Positions 1 to 8,437 of a stretch of 64,000 nt of DNA are shown one piece after another; the first letter of the stretch is position 1; every line of letters starts with the position of its first letter. The notes beneath the pieces are model-generated. The model had not been told where the DNA came from. It saw only the letters and a program-made list of their open reading frames with translations, and did not search any database. Source of the stretch: Flavobacterium channae. Its GTDB lineage: Bacteria > Bacteroidota > Bacteroidia > Flavobacteriales > Flavobacteriaceae. The stretch is from contig NZ_CP089096.1 of NCBI RefSeq assembly GCF_021172165.1, positions 992,001-1,056,000 on the forward strand, written 5' to 3'. A program made the position numbers and the translations under genes.

Positions 1-4
1 TTAA

Positions 5-279
5 ACCGCTGTTGTATACAGTATAATATTTTCGGAACTTAAAAATAAAAATCAACGCAAAGTTCGGATTGTCACGCAAAACATATTTTCACGCAACGTT
101 TAGTTTCAGGTTTTAGTTTCATAGCGAATTTTCCCGAAAACGTAATTTCAACACAAAGTTTATCGACAAAGTTCGTTTCGGTTTTAAATTTTCACGCTAG
201 ATTTTCGGTAATAATTATTCAGAAAAAATAGGAGAGAAGCGTTCAGCGTAAGTTCGGAAAATATATTGTATACAACGGT
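5..279. repeat. Non-coding segment bounded by imperfect inverted repeats
   Basis: The left end (5-35) reads ACCGCTGTTGTATACA and continues to TTTTCGG. The right end (253-279) reads TTCGG through GTATACAACGGT. They are imperfect reverse complements over about 27 bases. The interior is non-coding and rich in short CACGCAA and TTCGG words, with no open frame of note. It resembles the structured filler found between genes in flavobacteria. A cassette-like or REP-like element is possible, but its identity is unknown. Confidence 0.45.
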
Positions 280-282
280 CAA

Positions 283-402
283 GTATAAGCGTAGTGCGGG
301 ATTAGAAGCACTTCACTTTCGATTTAACCTAATGTTTGTTAATATTCAATTCGTTTAAATTTAGTACTTTAACCCGCATTACGCTTATACAATGTTGGCG
401 GT
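283..402. repeat. Hairpin element ending in GTTGGCGGT
   Basis: GTATAAGCGTAGTGCGGGAT (283-302) pairs with 371-390 at 18 of 20 positions. The arm is followed by AAT and the motif GTTGGCGGT (394-402), directly after the end of the magnesium transporter gene. The 68-base loop is AT-rich and non-coding. The same hairpin plus ACCGCCAAC arrangement, inverted, lies upstream of that gene, so the two elements bracket it. Confidence 0.5.
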
Positions 403-410
403 AGTTATTT

Positions 411-1724
411 TTAGAGCAATTTTCCAGAAAGAAACAGTGCTGCAATTGAAAAGTAAATAATCAGTCCTGTTACATCCACCAATGTCGCTACAAAAGGAGC
501 AGAAGCTGTGGCAGGGTCAAGCCCAACTTTTCGTAATAAAAATGGAATCAATGAGCCAGAAAGCGTTCCCCACAAAACAATGAATAGCAAGGAAATTGAT
601 ACTGTCATTGCCACCCAGAACCAATAAATGCCATAATCATAAATGCCAACTTGTTGCCATATCGTTATTCTCATGAACCCGATTATTCCCAATATAGACC
701 CCAAAAGCAATCCTGAAAAAATCTCCTTTTTCATTACATACCACCAGTCTTTTAGCGTTAGTTCCCGCAAAGCCATAGCTCTAATGATTAACGAAGCCGC
801 CTGTGAACCTGAATTTCCACCACTAGAAATTATCAAGGGGACAAATAGCGCTAAAACAACCGCTTTCTGTATTTCCCCATCAAAATAACCCATAGCCGAT
901 GCGGTAAGCATTTCGCCCACAAAAAGGATAATGAGCCATCCCGCTCTTTTTCTTACCAATTCGAGCAAAGGGGTTTTAGTATAGGATAAGTCCAAACCTT
1001 CCACACCACCAAATTTTTGGATGTCCTCGGTATCCCTTTCTTTCATTTTGTCAAGGATATCGTCAAAGGTTACGATGCCTACCAAGGTGTTGTTTTCTGT
1101 GATAATGGGTAAAGCAGAACGGTCATATTTATCAAATGTATTGAAGGCATCTTCTATATTGATTGTGGTTTTTATGGCTATAAATTCTTCGTCCATCAAA
1201 TCGGCTATTTTGGTATCAGCGTCTGCCATAAGTAATTCTCCAATGCGTAAATCGTCAATTAAATGACCTTTTGCATCAATGGCGTAAATAAAATTGAGGG
1301 TCTCTGCTTTTTTTCCAAACTTCTTTATTTGGTCAAGCACTTTTCTAACCGTCCAGTTTGGTTGGGCTTGTATGTAGTGAGGGGTCATTAAACGTGCGAT
1401 ACTGTCCTTTTCATAACCAATGAGGTTCAAAGCAATATTTTTTTCAGTATCGTTTAATAGGTTTACCAAATATTTTATGAGTTCGTCAGGAAAATTTTCA
1501 AATAAACCGGTCCGGTCGTCCGGACTCATATTATTGATAAGGATGGTAAGGTCATTGTCGCCTAGGCTCTTAATGATTTCCTCTTTGGTTTGGTCGTCAA
1601 AATAACTGAAGACTTCTGTTTTTTTGTCTCCTAACAACAAGAAAGAAATATCGCGTTCTTTTTTGTCTAAAATCGCTAGTTGCTCGGCTATATCTGCAGG
1701 ATGCTTATCTTGTATTTGAATCAT
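411..1724 (-). CDS. mgtE: Magnesium transporter MgtE
   Basis: This is an inner-membrane, Mg2+-gated Mg2+ channel/transporter of 437 residues, normal for the family. Domains in order are an MgtE N-terminal helical domain (about 1-130, with HPADIAEQL near the start), two CBS domains (about 131-255) that sense cytosolic Mg2+, and a five-helix pore domain from about residue 270. The pore motif SSGGNSGSQA and the late helix with LVDVTGLIIYF, which holds the conserved pore Asp, are both visible. The gene stands alone between two inverted hairpin elements. Parts of it look richer in GC than neighbouring genes (for example a CCGGTCCGGTCGTCCGG run), which could mean a different history from the flanking DNA. 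That point is inference. Confidence 0.93.
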   Translation of the reverse strand: MIQIQDKHPADIAEQLAILDKKERDISFLLLGDKKTEVFSYFDDQTKEEIIKSLGDNDLTILINNMSPDDRTGLFENFPDELIKYLVNLLNDTEKNIALNLIGYEKDSIARLMTPHYIQAQPNWTVRKVLDQIKKFGKKAETLNFIYAIDAKGHLIDDLRIGELLMADADTKIADLMDEEFIAIKTTINIEDAFNTFDKYDRSALPIITENNTLVGIVTFDDILDKMKERDTEDIQKFGGVEGLDLSYTKTPLLELVRKRAGWLIILFVGEMLTASAMGYFDGEIQKAVVLALFVPLIISSGGNSGSQAASLIIRAMALRELTLKDWWYVMKKEIFSGLLLGSILGIIGFMRITIWQQVGIYDYGIYWFWVAMTVSISLLFIVLWGTLSGSLIPFLLRKVGLDPATASAPFVATLVDVTGLIIYFSIAALFLSGKLL

Positions 1725-1743
1725 TTTTTTTTATTTCATAATT

Positions 1744-1786
1744 ACCGCCAACTTGTAAATATGCGTTATAAAACTTCGCATATACA
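1744..1786. repeat. ACCGCCAAC hairpin element upstream of mgtE
   Basis: ACCGCCAAC (1744-1752) is the exact reverse complement of the motif at 394-402. It is followed by a hairpin, ATATGCG (1759-1765) pairing with CGCATAT (1777-1783). Together with the element at 283-402 it brackets mgtE in inverted orientation. Function is unknown. Confidence 0.45.
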
Positions 1787-1887
1787 TCTAATTTTGGGTA
1801 GATTGACGAAGTTTTGTTTCGCTTTTTAGTTATTCAAATATATTGAATTTTTCTTACAAAGTATTAGTTTATTAGTTGGTACAATAA

Positions 1888-1920
1888 AAAAAGTCCTGAT
1901 TGCTCAGGACTTTTTATTTT
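1888..1920 (-). terminator. Rho-independent terminator
   Basis: AAAAAGTCCTGA (1888-1899) and TCAGGACTTTTT (1904-1915) form a perfect 12-bp stem with a four-base loop. On the minus strand it follows the stop of the Met-rich protein gene and ends in a T run. It also works as a barrier in the other direction. Confidence 0.8.
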
Positions 1921-1933
1921 TATTAAGGTTCAA

Positions 1934-2605
1934 TTACATACCACCCATTTGTTTTTGGAATTCTTCCATTGTTACTTTGGTATAACCTTCGCCAACTTTG
2001 AAAGCTTCAGCGGCTACGTCTTTAGAAAATTTTGTAGCTTTCATTACCATATCGCCTTGTTCTGTTTGTACAGTCATTTCAAGAGGGTAACCTGTAAGTT
2101 TAACTTTAGCATCTGCTTCAACTGCTTGAGGCGCAATAGCATCTGTAACGTAGAAAATGCTTTTAGAACCATCATTCATACTAATTGTTGCTTTATAACA
2201 TTTGAATCCTAAAATTTCTTTAGTATCTTTTTTATCATACACAATTTCGGTTGCATTTTCTAAATTTCCTACACTATTAGTAGCTTTGTTTGCTTCTTCT
2301 CCAATATCTGTAATTTCGTATTTCATTCCCATTACTTCCATTGTCATTTTAGACTCTTTTTTGTTTCCAGTAGGAACAATAGTTTTCATTAACATCATGC
2401 CGCCCATCATACTCATATCGGTAGCTTGAGTCTTTTCGTCAAAGTGAACGGTTATCGTACTTTCTCCCATAGCTGCCATTTCTTCGGTTGCTCCAGGCAT
2501 TGTCATGCTATACGTTACAGAACCTTTTTTTAATTGAGTTTGCGCAGTAGCTGTAATTCCCACAAATAATAAGGCAGTTAATGCAATTTTTATTAGTTTT
2601 TTCAT
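1934..2605 (-). CDS. Methionine-rich secreted protein, DUF4412-like
   Basis: The product has 223 residues with a clear signal peptide (about 1-21, ending ATAQ), so it is likely periplasmic or attached to the outer membrane. The rest is a predicted beta-rich domain with the general look of DUF4412/GLPGLI-type proteins of Bacteroidota; that assignment is tentative. About 22 Met residues (roughly 10%) occur in clusters such as MSMMGGMMLMK and MTMEVMGMK. It is the last gene of a minus-strand run starting with a cytochrome lipoprotein and YceI, and is followed by a strong terminator. The Met clusters could bind copper or act as an oxidation sink (inference). No catalytic motif is seen. Confidence 0.75.
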   Translation of the reverse strand: MKKLIKIALTALLFVGITATAQTQLKKGSVTYSMTMPGATEEMAAMGESTITVHFDEKTQATDMSMMGGMMLMKTIVPTGNKKESKMTMEVMGMKYEITDIGEEANKATNSVGNLENATEIVYDKKDTKEILGFKCYKATISMNDGSKSIFYVTDAIAPQAVEADAKVKLTGYPLEMTVQTEQGDMVMKATKFSKDVAAEAFKVGEGYTKVTMEEFQKQMGGM

Positions 2606-2647
2606 TTGAATAGATTGTTTGTATAATGTTGTAAATATAACAAATTA

Positions 2648-3187
2648 CTATTTCAATACAAATTCAAGTGCAATATTTACTTTCTTAGAGACTTTTTTAC
2701 TTACGACACTCGGAATCTCAATATCGAAATCATCTGTATTAACTGAAAAATTAGTTACCATCTCTATTCCATCTTTTCCTTTTTTTATTTTAATTACAGA
2801 CGTAATATCTTTAGATTTTCCATGTAATTCTAATTTTCCTTTTAGAGTGAAACTTGTAGATGTTGTCGTTATTTTAGTATAATCAAAATTTTCTATTTTG
2901 CCTTTAAAAGTAGCTTTAGGGAATTTATCACTTTCTACATAATTTTCATTAAAATGTTCTTCCATTAAAGCAATTTTAAACTTAAAGCTCTTCATGAGTA
3001 CTAATGACGCAATTTCACCTGTCTTTGTATTTAAAATGCATGACACACTGTTGCTTTTGGCTTTGATTTCTTCAAATGATGGAACAGAAGCTTCAAAATT
3101 AATCGTTCCAGTTTTTGTAATCAGTTTATCTTGTCCGAAACTCAGATTATTGATTATTAATAGTAACATTAAAATTTTCGTTTTCAT
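2648..3187 (-). CDS. YceI family periplasmic lipid/quinone-binding protein
   Basis: The product has 179 residues: a signal peptide (about 1-18, ending SFG) then a YceI-like lipocalin-type barrel. Family signs are the block with MEEHFNENYVESDKFPKATF near the middle and alternating beta strands ending ALEFVL. YceI proteins bind polyisoprenoid chains such as quinones in the periplasm; the ligand here is not known. It lies 12 bases after the cytochrome c lipoprotein on the same strand, so the two are probably cotranscribed. The downstream Met-rich gene may be part of the same unit. Confidence 0.85.
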   Translation of the reverse strand: MKTKILMLLLIINNLSFGQDKLITKTGTINFEASVPSFEEIKAKSNSVSCILNTKTGEIASLVLMKSFKFKIALMEEHFNENYVESDKFPKATFKGKIENFDYTKITTTSTSFTLKGKLELHGKSKDITSVIKIKKGKDGIEMVTNFSVNTDDFDIEIPSVVSKKVSKKVNIALEFVLK

Positions 3188-3199
3188 AGTTTTTAGTTT

Positions 3200-3565
3200 T
3201 TATTGAGGGAAATTAGCGTTTTGCCACGCTGTAATTGTGTTAATTTCATTTTGTGTTAATCTAGGACCTCCTAATGGCATTGCTCCTGAAGTTCCTTCGG
3301 TTCTGGAGATACGATCAATTAAATTATTTAAAACCGAAGCTTTAACATTTTCGTATGTTGTTAAAGAGTTGGGTGCTCCAAAGTTTGTTGGATTTCCGTG
3401 ACAACTTACACAATTGTTTTCCATGATAGGTTTAACATCTCTTGTGTAACTCACGTTTTCAATGGTTTGAATTTCGCCTAAATCAGATAAACTGTCTTCT
3501 GTGCAACCTAGTAAGGTTCCTAAGATAAGTGGTAATAGAAGTAATTTTTTGTTATAATTTTTCAT
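3200..3565 (-). CDS. Monoheme c-type cytochrome lipoprotein
   Basis: The product has 121 residues and a lipobox ending at Cys21 (LLGC), so it is membrane-anchored outside the cytoplasm. One heme c site, C52-V-S-C55-H56, is visible, with Met96 in GAMPLGG as a plausible distal ligand. The domain is a short cytochrome c of the kind that carries electrons near the envelope. It leads a minus-strand group with YceI and faces the plus-strand group starting 14 bases away, so both sets must share a very small promoter region. The exact electron donor and acceptor cannot be told. Confidence 0.88.
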   Translation of the reverse strand: MKNYNKKLLLLPLILGTLLGCTEDSLSDLGEIQTIENVSYTRDVKPIMENNCVSCHGNPTNFGAPNSLTTYENVKASVLNNLIDRISRTEGTSGAMPLGGPRLTQNEINTITAWQNANFPQ

Positions 3566-3578
3566 TTTAAAAGGTATT

Positions 3579-3983
3579 ATGATGAGTAAAAAATATTTTA
3601 GGATATTGATATCAATTGTTTTTTTGATGCTATTAGTTGCTACTACAATTTTTATTTACGCTTACAAAGAGCATCGAAATATCAGTTCTGAAAAGCCAGA
3701 TTATGAATTGAAAGCTGAACAACTTATCAAAGAATTTGATAGTAATATTGAGATAGCAAATCAAAAATATGCAGACAGAACTATTATTAGTTACGGAAAA
3801 ATTACAAGTTTGGATTTAAACAACAGAATGATTGTAGTTGATGAAAAAATTGTAATTGAGTTTTCAATTTTAATCTCTAATCAACTTAAAATTGGAGATT
3901 TTCTAAAATTTAAAGGAAGATTTGTTGGTTTTGATGAATTATTTCAAGAGTTAAAAATCGATCAAGCTACAGTGTTAAATTAA
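3579..3983 (+). CDS. Membrane-anchored OB-fold-like protein
   Basis: The product has 134 residues, with one N-terminal membrane helix (about 7-28) followed by a periplasmic part. The C-terminal half (GKITSLDLNNRMIVVDEKIVIEF, then LKIGDFLKFKGRFVGFDE) has the strand pattern of a tRNA_anti-like OB fold, a domain common in small Bacteroidota envelope proteins. Two adjacent ATG codons could start it; the first is used here. The stop is 6 bases before the ankyrin gene, and both belong to a plus-strand run through the DOMON and DUF5777 genes. No specific function is recognised. Confidence 0.7.
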   Translation: MMSKKYFRILISIVFLMLLVATTIFIYAYKEHRNISSEKPDYELKAEQLIKEFDSNIEIANQKYADRTIISYGKITSLDLNNRMIVVDEKIVIEFSILISNQLKIGDFLKFKGRFVGFDELFQELKIDQATVLN

Positions 3984-3989
3984 ATCATT

Positions 3990-4502
3990 ATGAAACTTAT
4001 ATTAAATCTTATTTTCTTTTCGTGCTCTTTTTTTAGCTTTTCTCAAACAGATATTTTTCAAATTGCGAGAAAAGGAAATGTCGAAGAACTAAAAAGTTAT
4101 TTAAAAGCAAACCCTAATACCTTGAATTCCGTAAATGAAAATGGAAGCACACCATTGATTTTAGCTTGTTATTACAATAATATTGATGTTGTAAGAGAAT
4201 TGGTATATCAAGGTGCAGATATAGATTCTAAAATAGATATGGGAACAGCTTTAATGGCAGCAGTGGTAAAAGGGAGTGATGATATTGTGCTGTTTTTATT
4301 AGAAAAGGGTGCTAATCCCAATTTGAAAGACGCAAATCAATCCACAGCACTTATTTATGCTACCCTATTTAAAAATAAAGAGATAATGTCAATGCTTATC
4401 AAATATAAAGCGGATAAAAATCTAAAAGACGCAAGAAATTTAACTGCTCTTGATTATGCAAAACAATTCAATAATGAAGAATTAATACAAATACTAAAAT
4501 AA
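3990..4502 (+). CDS. Secreted ankyrin-repeat protein
   Basis: The product has 170 residues with a signal peptide (about 1-18, SFFSFSQ) and four ankyrin repeats (about 22-165). Repeat cores such as NGSTPLILACYYNNIDVVRE and DARNLTALDYAKQFNNEEL are evident. Ankyrin repeats mediate protein binding; periplasmic ones in other bacteria (AnkB type) support oxidative-stress proteins. It is spaced 6 bases from both neighbours, so an operon is likely. The binding partner is unknown; the adjacent redox and surface proteins are candidates (inference). Confidence 0.85.
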   Translation: MKLILNLIFFSCSFFSFSQTDIFQIARKGNVEELKSYLKANPNTLNSVNENGSTPLILACYYNNIDVVRELVYQGADIDSKIDMGTALMAAVVKGSDDIVLFLLEKGANPNLKDANQSTALIYATLFKNKEIMSMLIKYKADKNLKDARNLTALDYAKQFNNEELIQILK

Positions 4503-4508
4503 ACTACT

Positions 4509-5279
4509 ATGAAGAAAATTACTTATTTTATTTATTTAATGTTCATTTCCTTTAACACTTTTGGCCAAACTTATTCAACTGGAACCATCCAACTTACTAA
4601 TACAAGTGGGCTTGCTATGACATTACGATTGGATATTGGAAGTGAAGTGAATATGATTCTAACAGGTCCAGCAGATCGATGGTTTTCTGTAGGTTTTGGA
4701 GCAACTTCCATGACAGCAGGAACAGATGTCGTTCTTTGTCACACAAACTCAACTTTAACTTCTTTCGACAGAGTCTTACCAGGTTTTGCTGCTCCAACTG
4801 TAGATGCAACACAAAATTGGACAATTATTTCCAATACTGTCAGTGGTAATGTACGAATAATAACAGCTACAAGAGCATTGAATACAGGTGATCCTAATGA
4901 TTATGTATTTTCGAGTTCACCTTCGGCATTGAGTATTATTTGGGCAAGAGCATCTGCAAATAATTACTCATTAACATATCATGGAGGAGCTAATAGAGGC
5001 GCCACAGCAGTGAATTTCACCTTAAATTCAGATGACTTTGCATTGTCTCAATTTAAAATGTATCCAAATCCTGCAAAAAGTAGTGTAAACCTAAGTTTTC
5101 CTGATGGTTTTGAAAAATTTAACATAAAAATATATGACCAGTGGGGAAGGATTATAAATGAATTTTCAACAAATGATAAAAATTTCACTTTTAATGCATC
5201 TAATTATTCAAGTGGCTCGTATATAGTTAAAGTAGAAACTAACGAAAATTCATTTTCCAAGATATTGATAGTAGAATAA
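4509..5279 (+). CDS. DOMON-domain protein secreted by T9SS
   Basis: The product has 256 residues: signal peptide (about 1-19, NTFGQ), DOMON-type beta sandwich (about 25-165) and a type A T9SS sorting domain (about 180-256, starting at MYPNPAKSSVNLSF and ending KILIVE). DOMON signs include WFSVGFG, DRVLPGFAAP, DATQNW, RALNTGDPNDY and YHGGANRG. DOMON domains bind heme or sugars and usually act in extracellular redox chemistry. The protein is therefore probably exported across the outer membrane to the surface. Neighbouring cytochrome and YceI genes favour a redox role over sugar binding (inference). Confidence 0.85.
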   Translation: MKKITYFIYLMFISFNTFGQTYSTGTIQLTNTSGLAMTLRLDIGSEVNMILTGPADRWFSVGFGATSMTAGTDVVLCHTNSTLTSFDRVLPGFAAPTVDATQNWTIISNTVSGNVRIITATRALNTGDPNDYVFSSSPSALSIIWARASANNYSLTYHGGANRGATAVNFTLNSDDFALSQFKMYPNPAKSSVNLSFPDGFEKFNIKIYDQWGRIINEFSTNDKNFTFNASNYSSGSYIVKVETNENSFSKILIVE

Positions 5280-5358
5280 GATTTTAAAACCATGTTTTGT
5301 CGTTTCCTTTTTGCCCCAACTTAACTTAAACTAGTACAAGGCATGGTTTCTTTAAATC
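5280..5358. repeat. Inverted repeat between DOMON and DUF5777 genes
   Basis: GATTTTAAAACCATG (5280-5294) is matched by CATGGTTTCTTTAAATC (5342-5358), an imperfect inverted repeat separated by about 47 bases. It could fold in the transcript and attenuate reading into the DUF5777 gene. The role is not determined. Confidence 0.35.
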
Positions 5359-5402
5359 TCTTAAAAAACAACTTTAAAATAATTTGATAAACAAACGAAC
5401 TC

Positions 5403-6278
5403 ATGAAAAAAATATTTTTACTTTTTTTGTTTCCCATTTTTTGCTTCGCGCAAGATGATCTGTTGAACGAAATCGACTCAGTTCCTCAAAATCAGATAGC
5501 TGAATCAGCTTTTAAATCCTTAAAGATTGTTAATTTAGAGTCTACAAAATTAGCTTCCAAAGGCGATTTTTACTTCATTGTAGCGCACAGATTTGGATTT
5601 GTAAAAAATGGTTTTGACGATTTTTTTGGTTTGGATAATGCCAATACTCAATTAAAATTTTTATATGGAGTAAACGATTGGTTAACTGTTCATGTGTCGA
5701 GAAGTGGTTTTCAAGAAACCTATGATGTAGCAGGGAAGTATCGATTGTTTTCTCAAGGTGAAAATGATTTTCCAGTAACGATTGTCGGATTCAATAGTAT
5801 TGCTATTAATACTGAGCTAAAAGAAAAAGATTATCCGAAATTGAAGTTTGAAAATCGATTGAGTTATGTGACTCAACTCTTAATTTCTAGAAAATTTTCA
5901 GAAAAATTGTCTTTAGAATTGGCTCCAACTATTTTCCATGAAAATACTTTACGTGATATTTTAGATGAAAATAATATGGTGATTTCTCCACATCCACAAG
6001 ACAATACACAATACGCTATTGGATTAGGTGGACGTTATAAACTAACTAAACGTTGGTCGTTTAATATTGATTATGCTGCACATTTAAATAGAGCAAGTGA
6101 ATCGATTTATAAAAATCCCTTATCAATAGGTTTTGATTTAGAAACAGGTGGTCACGTTTTTCAAATGCATTTTACAAACGCTACCGCTATGCATGAAACA
6201 GGATATTTAGGACAAACTGTTGGTGATTGGACAAAAGGAGAATTTGGTTTCGGATTTAATTTGGTAAGAGTTTTTTAA
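5403..6278 (+). CDS. DUF5777 family beta-barrel protein
   Basis: The product has 291 residues with a signal peptide (about 1-16, IFCFAQ). The body alternates amphipathic strands (for example FYFIVAHRFGFVKNGFDDFF and WLTVHVSRSGFQETYDVAGKY) and ends with an aromatic residue (LVRVF), as outer-membrane barrels do. This matches the DUF5777 family, which in Bacteroidota often sits beside YceI and c-type cytochromes, as here. Its cargo or partner is unknown. A convergent terminator follows the stop. Confidence 0.83.
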   Translation: MKKIFLLFLFPIFCFAQDDLLNEIDSVPQNQIAESAFKSLKIVNLESTKLASKGDFYFIVAHRFGFVKNGFDDFFGLDNANTQLKFLYGVNDWLTVHVSRSGFQETYDVAGKYRLFSQGENDFPVTIVGFNSIAINTELKEKDYPKLKFENRLSYVTQLLISRKFSEKLSLELAPTIFHENTLRDILDENNMVISPHPQDNTQYAIGLGGRYKLTKRWSFNIDYAAHLNRASESIYKNPLSIGFDLETGGHVFQMHFTNATAMHETGYLGQTVGDWTKGEFGFGFNLVRVF

Positions 6279-6296
6279 ACCTAAATTTGTCTTCAT

Positions 6297-6334
6297 AAAA
6301 AAAGCTGATTCAATATTCTGAATCAGCTTTTTTT
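6297..6334. terminator. Bidirectional terminator
   Basis: AAAAAAAGCTGATTCA (6297-6312) pairs perfectly with TGAATCAGCTTTTTTT (6319-6334) around a six-base loop. It separates the convergent DUF5777 and ASPIC/UnbV genes and should stop transcription both ways. Confidence 0.88.
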
Positions 6335-6347
6335 ATATTTAGGAAAA

Positions 6348-8408
6348 TTATTTTTTAATGAAATTTTTCAAATATTTTTTTCCATCAGTGGTTTCAACTG
6401 ACAAAATATAAACGCCTTGCGCTAATTCTGAAATTGAAAAACTAGAATTAGAAAGTTGTACTTCTTTTACTGTTTTTCCTAATGTGGATATAATAGTTAT
6501 ATTTTTAATTTCGAACATTTCGGTATTTGAAAGTGTTATCATATCACTTGCAGGATTTGGATATAACATAATAGTGTTTGAACTATTATCAGCAACACTT
6601 AATGGGCTAGAACCTTCAATAACTGTTAATGCTTGATTTATATTAGGATTGTTAATAACATCTACAACTCCTGAAGGCCAAATTACTACTACTTGATTAA
6701 TAGAAGTAGCTGTTCCTAACCCGAAATGGGCATTTAAGGTACTCATATGTCTAAATCCTTCACCACTTCTTATATCTCTAATTTGTTTGCCAAATGAACC
6801 ATAGATTTCAACTCTAGCCCCAATACCATTTCGGTTACTTTGAATTCCTTGCAAATTAAATTTAATCCAATTGTTTCCATTTGGAACCGCATATCTTATT
6901 GTTGTACCGCTTTGAAAATCTAAAAAACCATCATTGTTTAAATCACCCACTCCTGAAACTGTTAATCCAGTATAAGTAACGGGAGCAAAAACATTATTTC
7001 CTTGATTGAACATAATTTTATTTCCTCCTCCTAAAACATCTACTTTACCATCGTTATCAAAATCATAAGCTATATTGTCTGTATTTGTTGAAGTATTAGT
7101 ATCCCAACCAGAACCAACGGTAATATTTGAATAGGCTTCTTCGGTATTGTTAGAAGTGTCTAAATTATTTCTGAAAAATTTGTGTGTTCCTGAACTTGCT
7201 GTAATTATAATATCCATATCACCATCATTATCAAAATCGGCTATAGCAGATGACCAAGTTTGAATAGGCGTGATGTTTATACCTGCAATTGCTGAGATAT
7301 TAGTATATACACCATTTCCATCATTACGATATAATTCACATGGAGGTCCTGAACATTTTGAAACAAAAACATCGGTATCGCCATCGTTATCAAAATCTGT
7401 GAATAGTGTGGCATAATTTCCTGTTGAGGTAGCTATATTCATTGCTCCTGGAGTTACGGTTGATTGATAGAATGTTAATCCACCACTTCCATTATTTAGA
7501 TAATAACAACTAGGAGCAATGTCGTGACAAACGAAAATATCTAAATTTCCATCATTATTTAAATCAGAAAAGTTAGTTCTTTGTGAGAAAATATATTGTC
7601 CGGGAGTATTTACTGTATAAGCGGTTCCAGTACTATTTGAAGTTAGAATGGTTGCTCCACTTCCGTTACCTAAGACAATATCGTTAAATCCGTCTTTGTT
7701 GTAATCTCCTGCTGCCATACTCCAGTTCGGTAATAAAACTGTCCCAGATAATGGATAATCTGTAATGGTATAGGTGCCGGGTGTATTGGTTTGGTAATGA
7801 ACTCTCATGTTTGATGCACTAATTCCTACAATATCATCTTTATAATCTCCATTCATATCCACTACACAAATGTTGTATTGGCTGTTAATTGTAGAAACAG
7901 TTTGTGTTGTATAAGTTATAGGAGTAGTTGGAATAATAATTGTACTTTCAGAAAGTTGAAAACTAAACCCTGTGTTGTTGGTTGTATTTAACCATCTGTT
8001 GTCCCAAACGATATAATAAGTTGTACCTGCTGTAACATTTAAATTTACAACAGAAGAATATCCAGAACCTGAATCGTCATCACCAGCAACACAGGTTAGC
8101 GATGAGCAATTACCAGTGTAAATATGAACTCTTGTGTCTTTTCTTGGTGTATTTGCAGCAATATCAGATGTTATAGTGATGGAGAAATTTTGAGTAGGGG
8201 TATAAGAAAACCATTCTCCGGCAGGTATATTTGCTGATGGGATAGCGCCATTAGGAGCACAAAAAGTGGTAGGTGCGGTTCCATTTATAATTCCAACAGC
8301 ATAAATTCCAGGAGTAGTTATAGGTGAAGCACCACTACAGGTATCTTGCGCTAGCGTTATAACTGAAAAAAATAGCAAAAACAAGGTGTATTGAGTAATT
8401 TTTTTCAT
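6348..8408 (-). CDS. VCBS/FG-GAP repeat protein with ASPIC/UnbV domain, T9SS cargo
   Basis: The product has 686 residues. A signal peptide (about 1-20, VITLAQ) is followed by a domain (about 25-155) with the look of a pre-peptidase C-terminal sandwich. A series of FG-GAP/VCBS calcium-binding repeats follows (about 170-510, cores such as DFDNDGDTDVFVS and DLNNDGNLDIF). An ASPIC/UnbV (CRTAC-like) domain (about 515-600, GARVEIYGSFGKQ and LNAHFGLG) precedes a T9SS type A tail (YPNPASDMITL to the end). The repeats predict a beta-propeller stabilised by Ca2+. The protein is probably surface-exposed or released. It lies 29 bases after the diheme cytochrome gene on the same strand, so the two may be coexpressed. 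Confidence 0.88.
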   Translation of the reverse strand: MKKITQYTLFLLFFSVITLAQDTCSGASPITTPGIYAVGIINGTAPTTFCAPNGAIPSANIPAGEWFSYTPTQNFSITITSDIAANTPRKDTRVHIYTGNCSSLTCVAGDDDSGSGYSSVVNLNVTAGTTYYIVWDNRWLNTTNNTGFSFQLSESTIIIPTTPITYTTQTVSTINSQYNICVVDMNGDYKDDIVGISASNMRVHYQTNTPGTYTITDYPLSGTVLLPNWSMAAGDYNKDGFNDIVLGNGSGATILTSNSTGTAYTVNTPGQYIFSQRTNFSDLNNDGNLDIFVCHDIAPSCYYLNNGSGGLTFYQSTVTPGAMNIATSTGNYATLFTDFDNDGDTDVFVSKCSGPPCELYRNDGNGVYTNISAIAGINITPIQTWSSAIADFDNDGDMDIIITASSGTHKFFRNNLDTSNNTEEAYSNITVGSGWDTNTSTNTDNIAYDFDNDGKVDVLGGGNKIMFNQGNNVFAPVTYTGLTVSGVGDLNNDGFLDFQSGTTIRYAVPNGNNWIKFNLQGIQSNRNGIGARVEIYGSFGKQIRDIRSGEGFRHMSTLNAHFGLGTATSINQVVVIWPSGVVDVINNPNINQALTVIEGSSPLSVADNSSNTIMLYPNPASDMITLSNTEMFEIKNITIISTLGKTVKEVQLSNSSFSISELAQGVYILSVETTDGKKYLKNFIKK

Positions 8409-8437
8409 AATCGTATTGTTTAAATTAGTAGTTCGTA

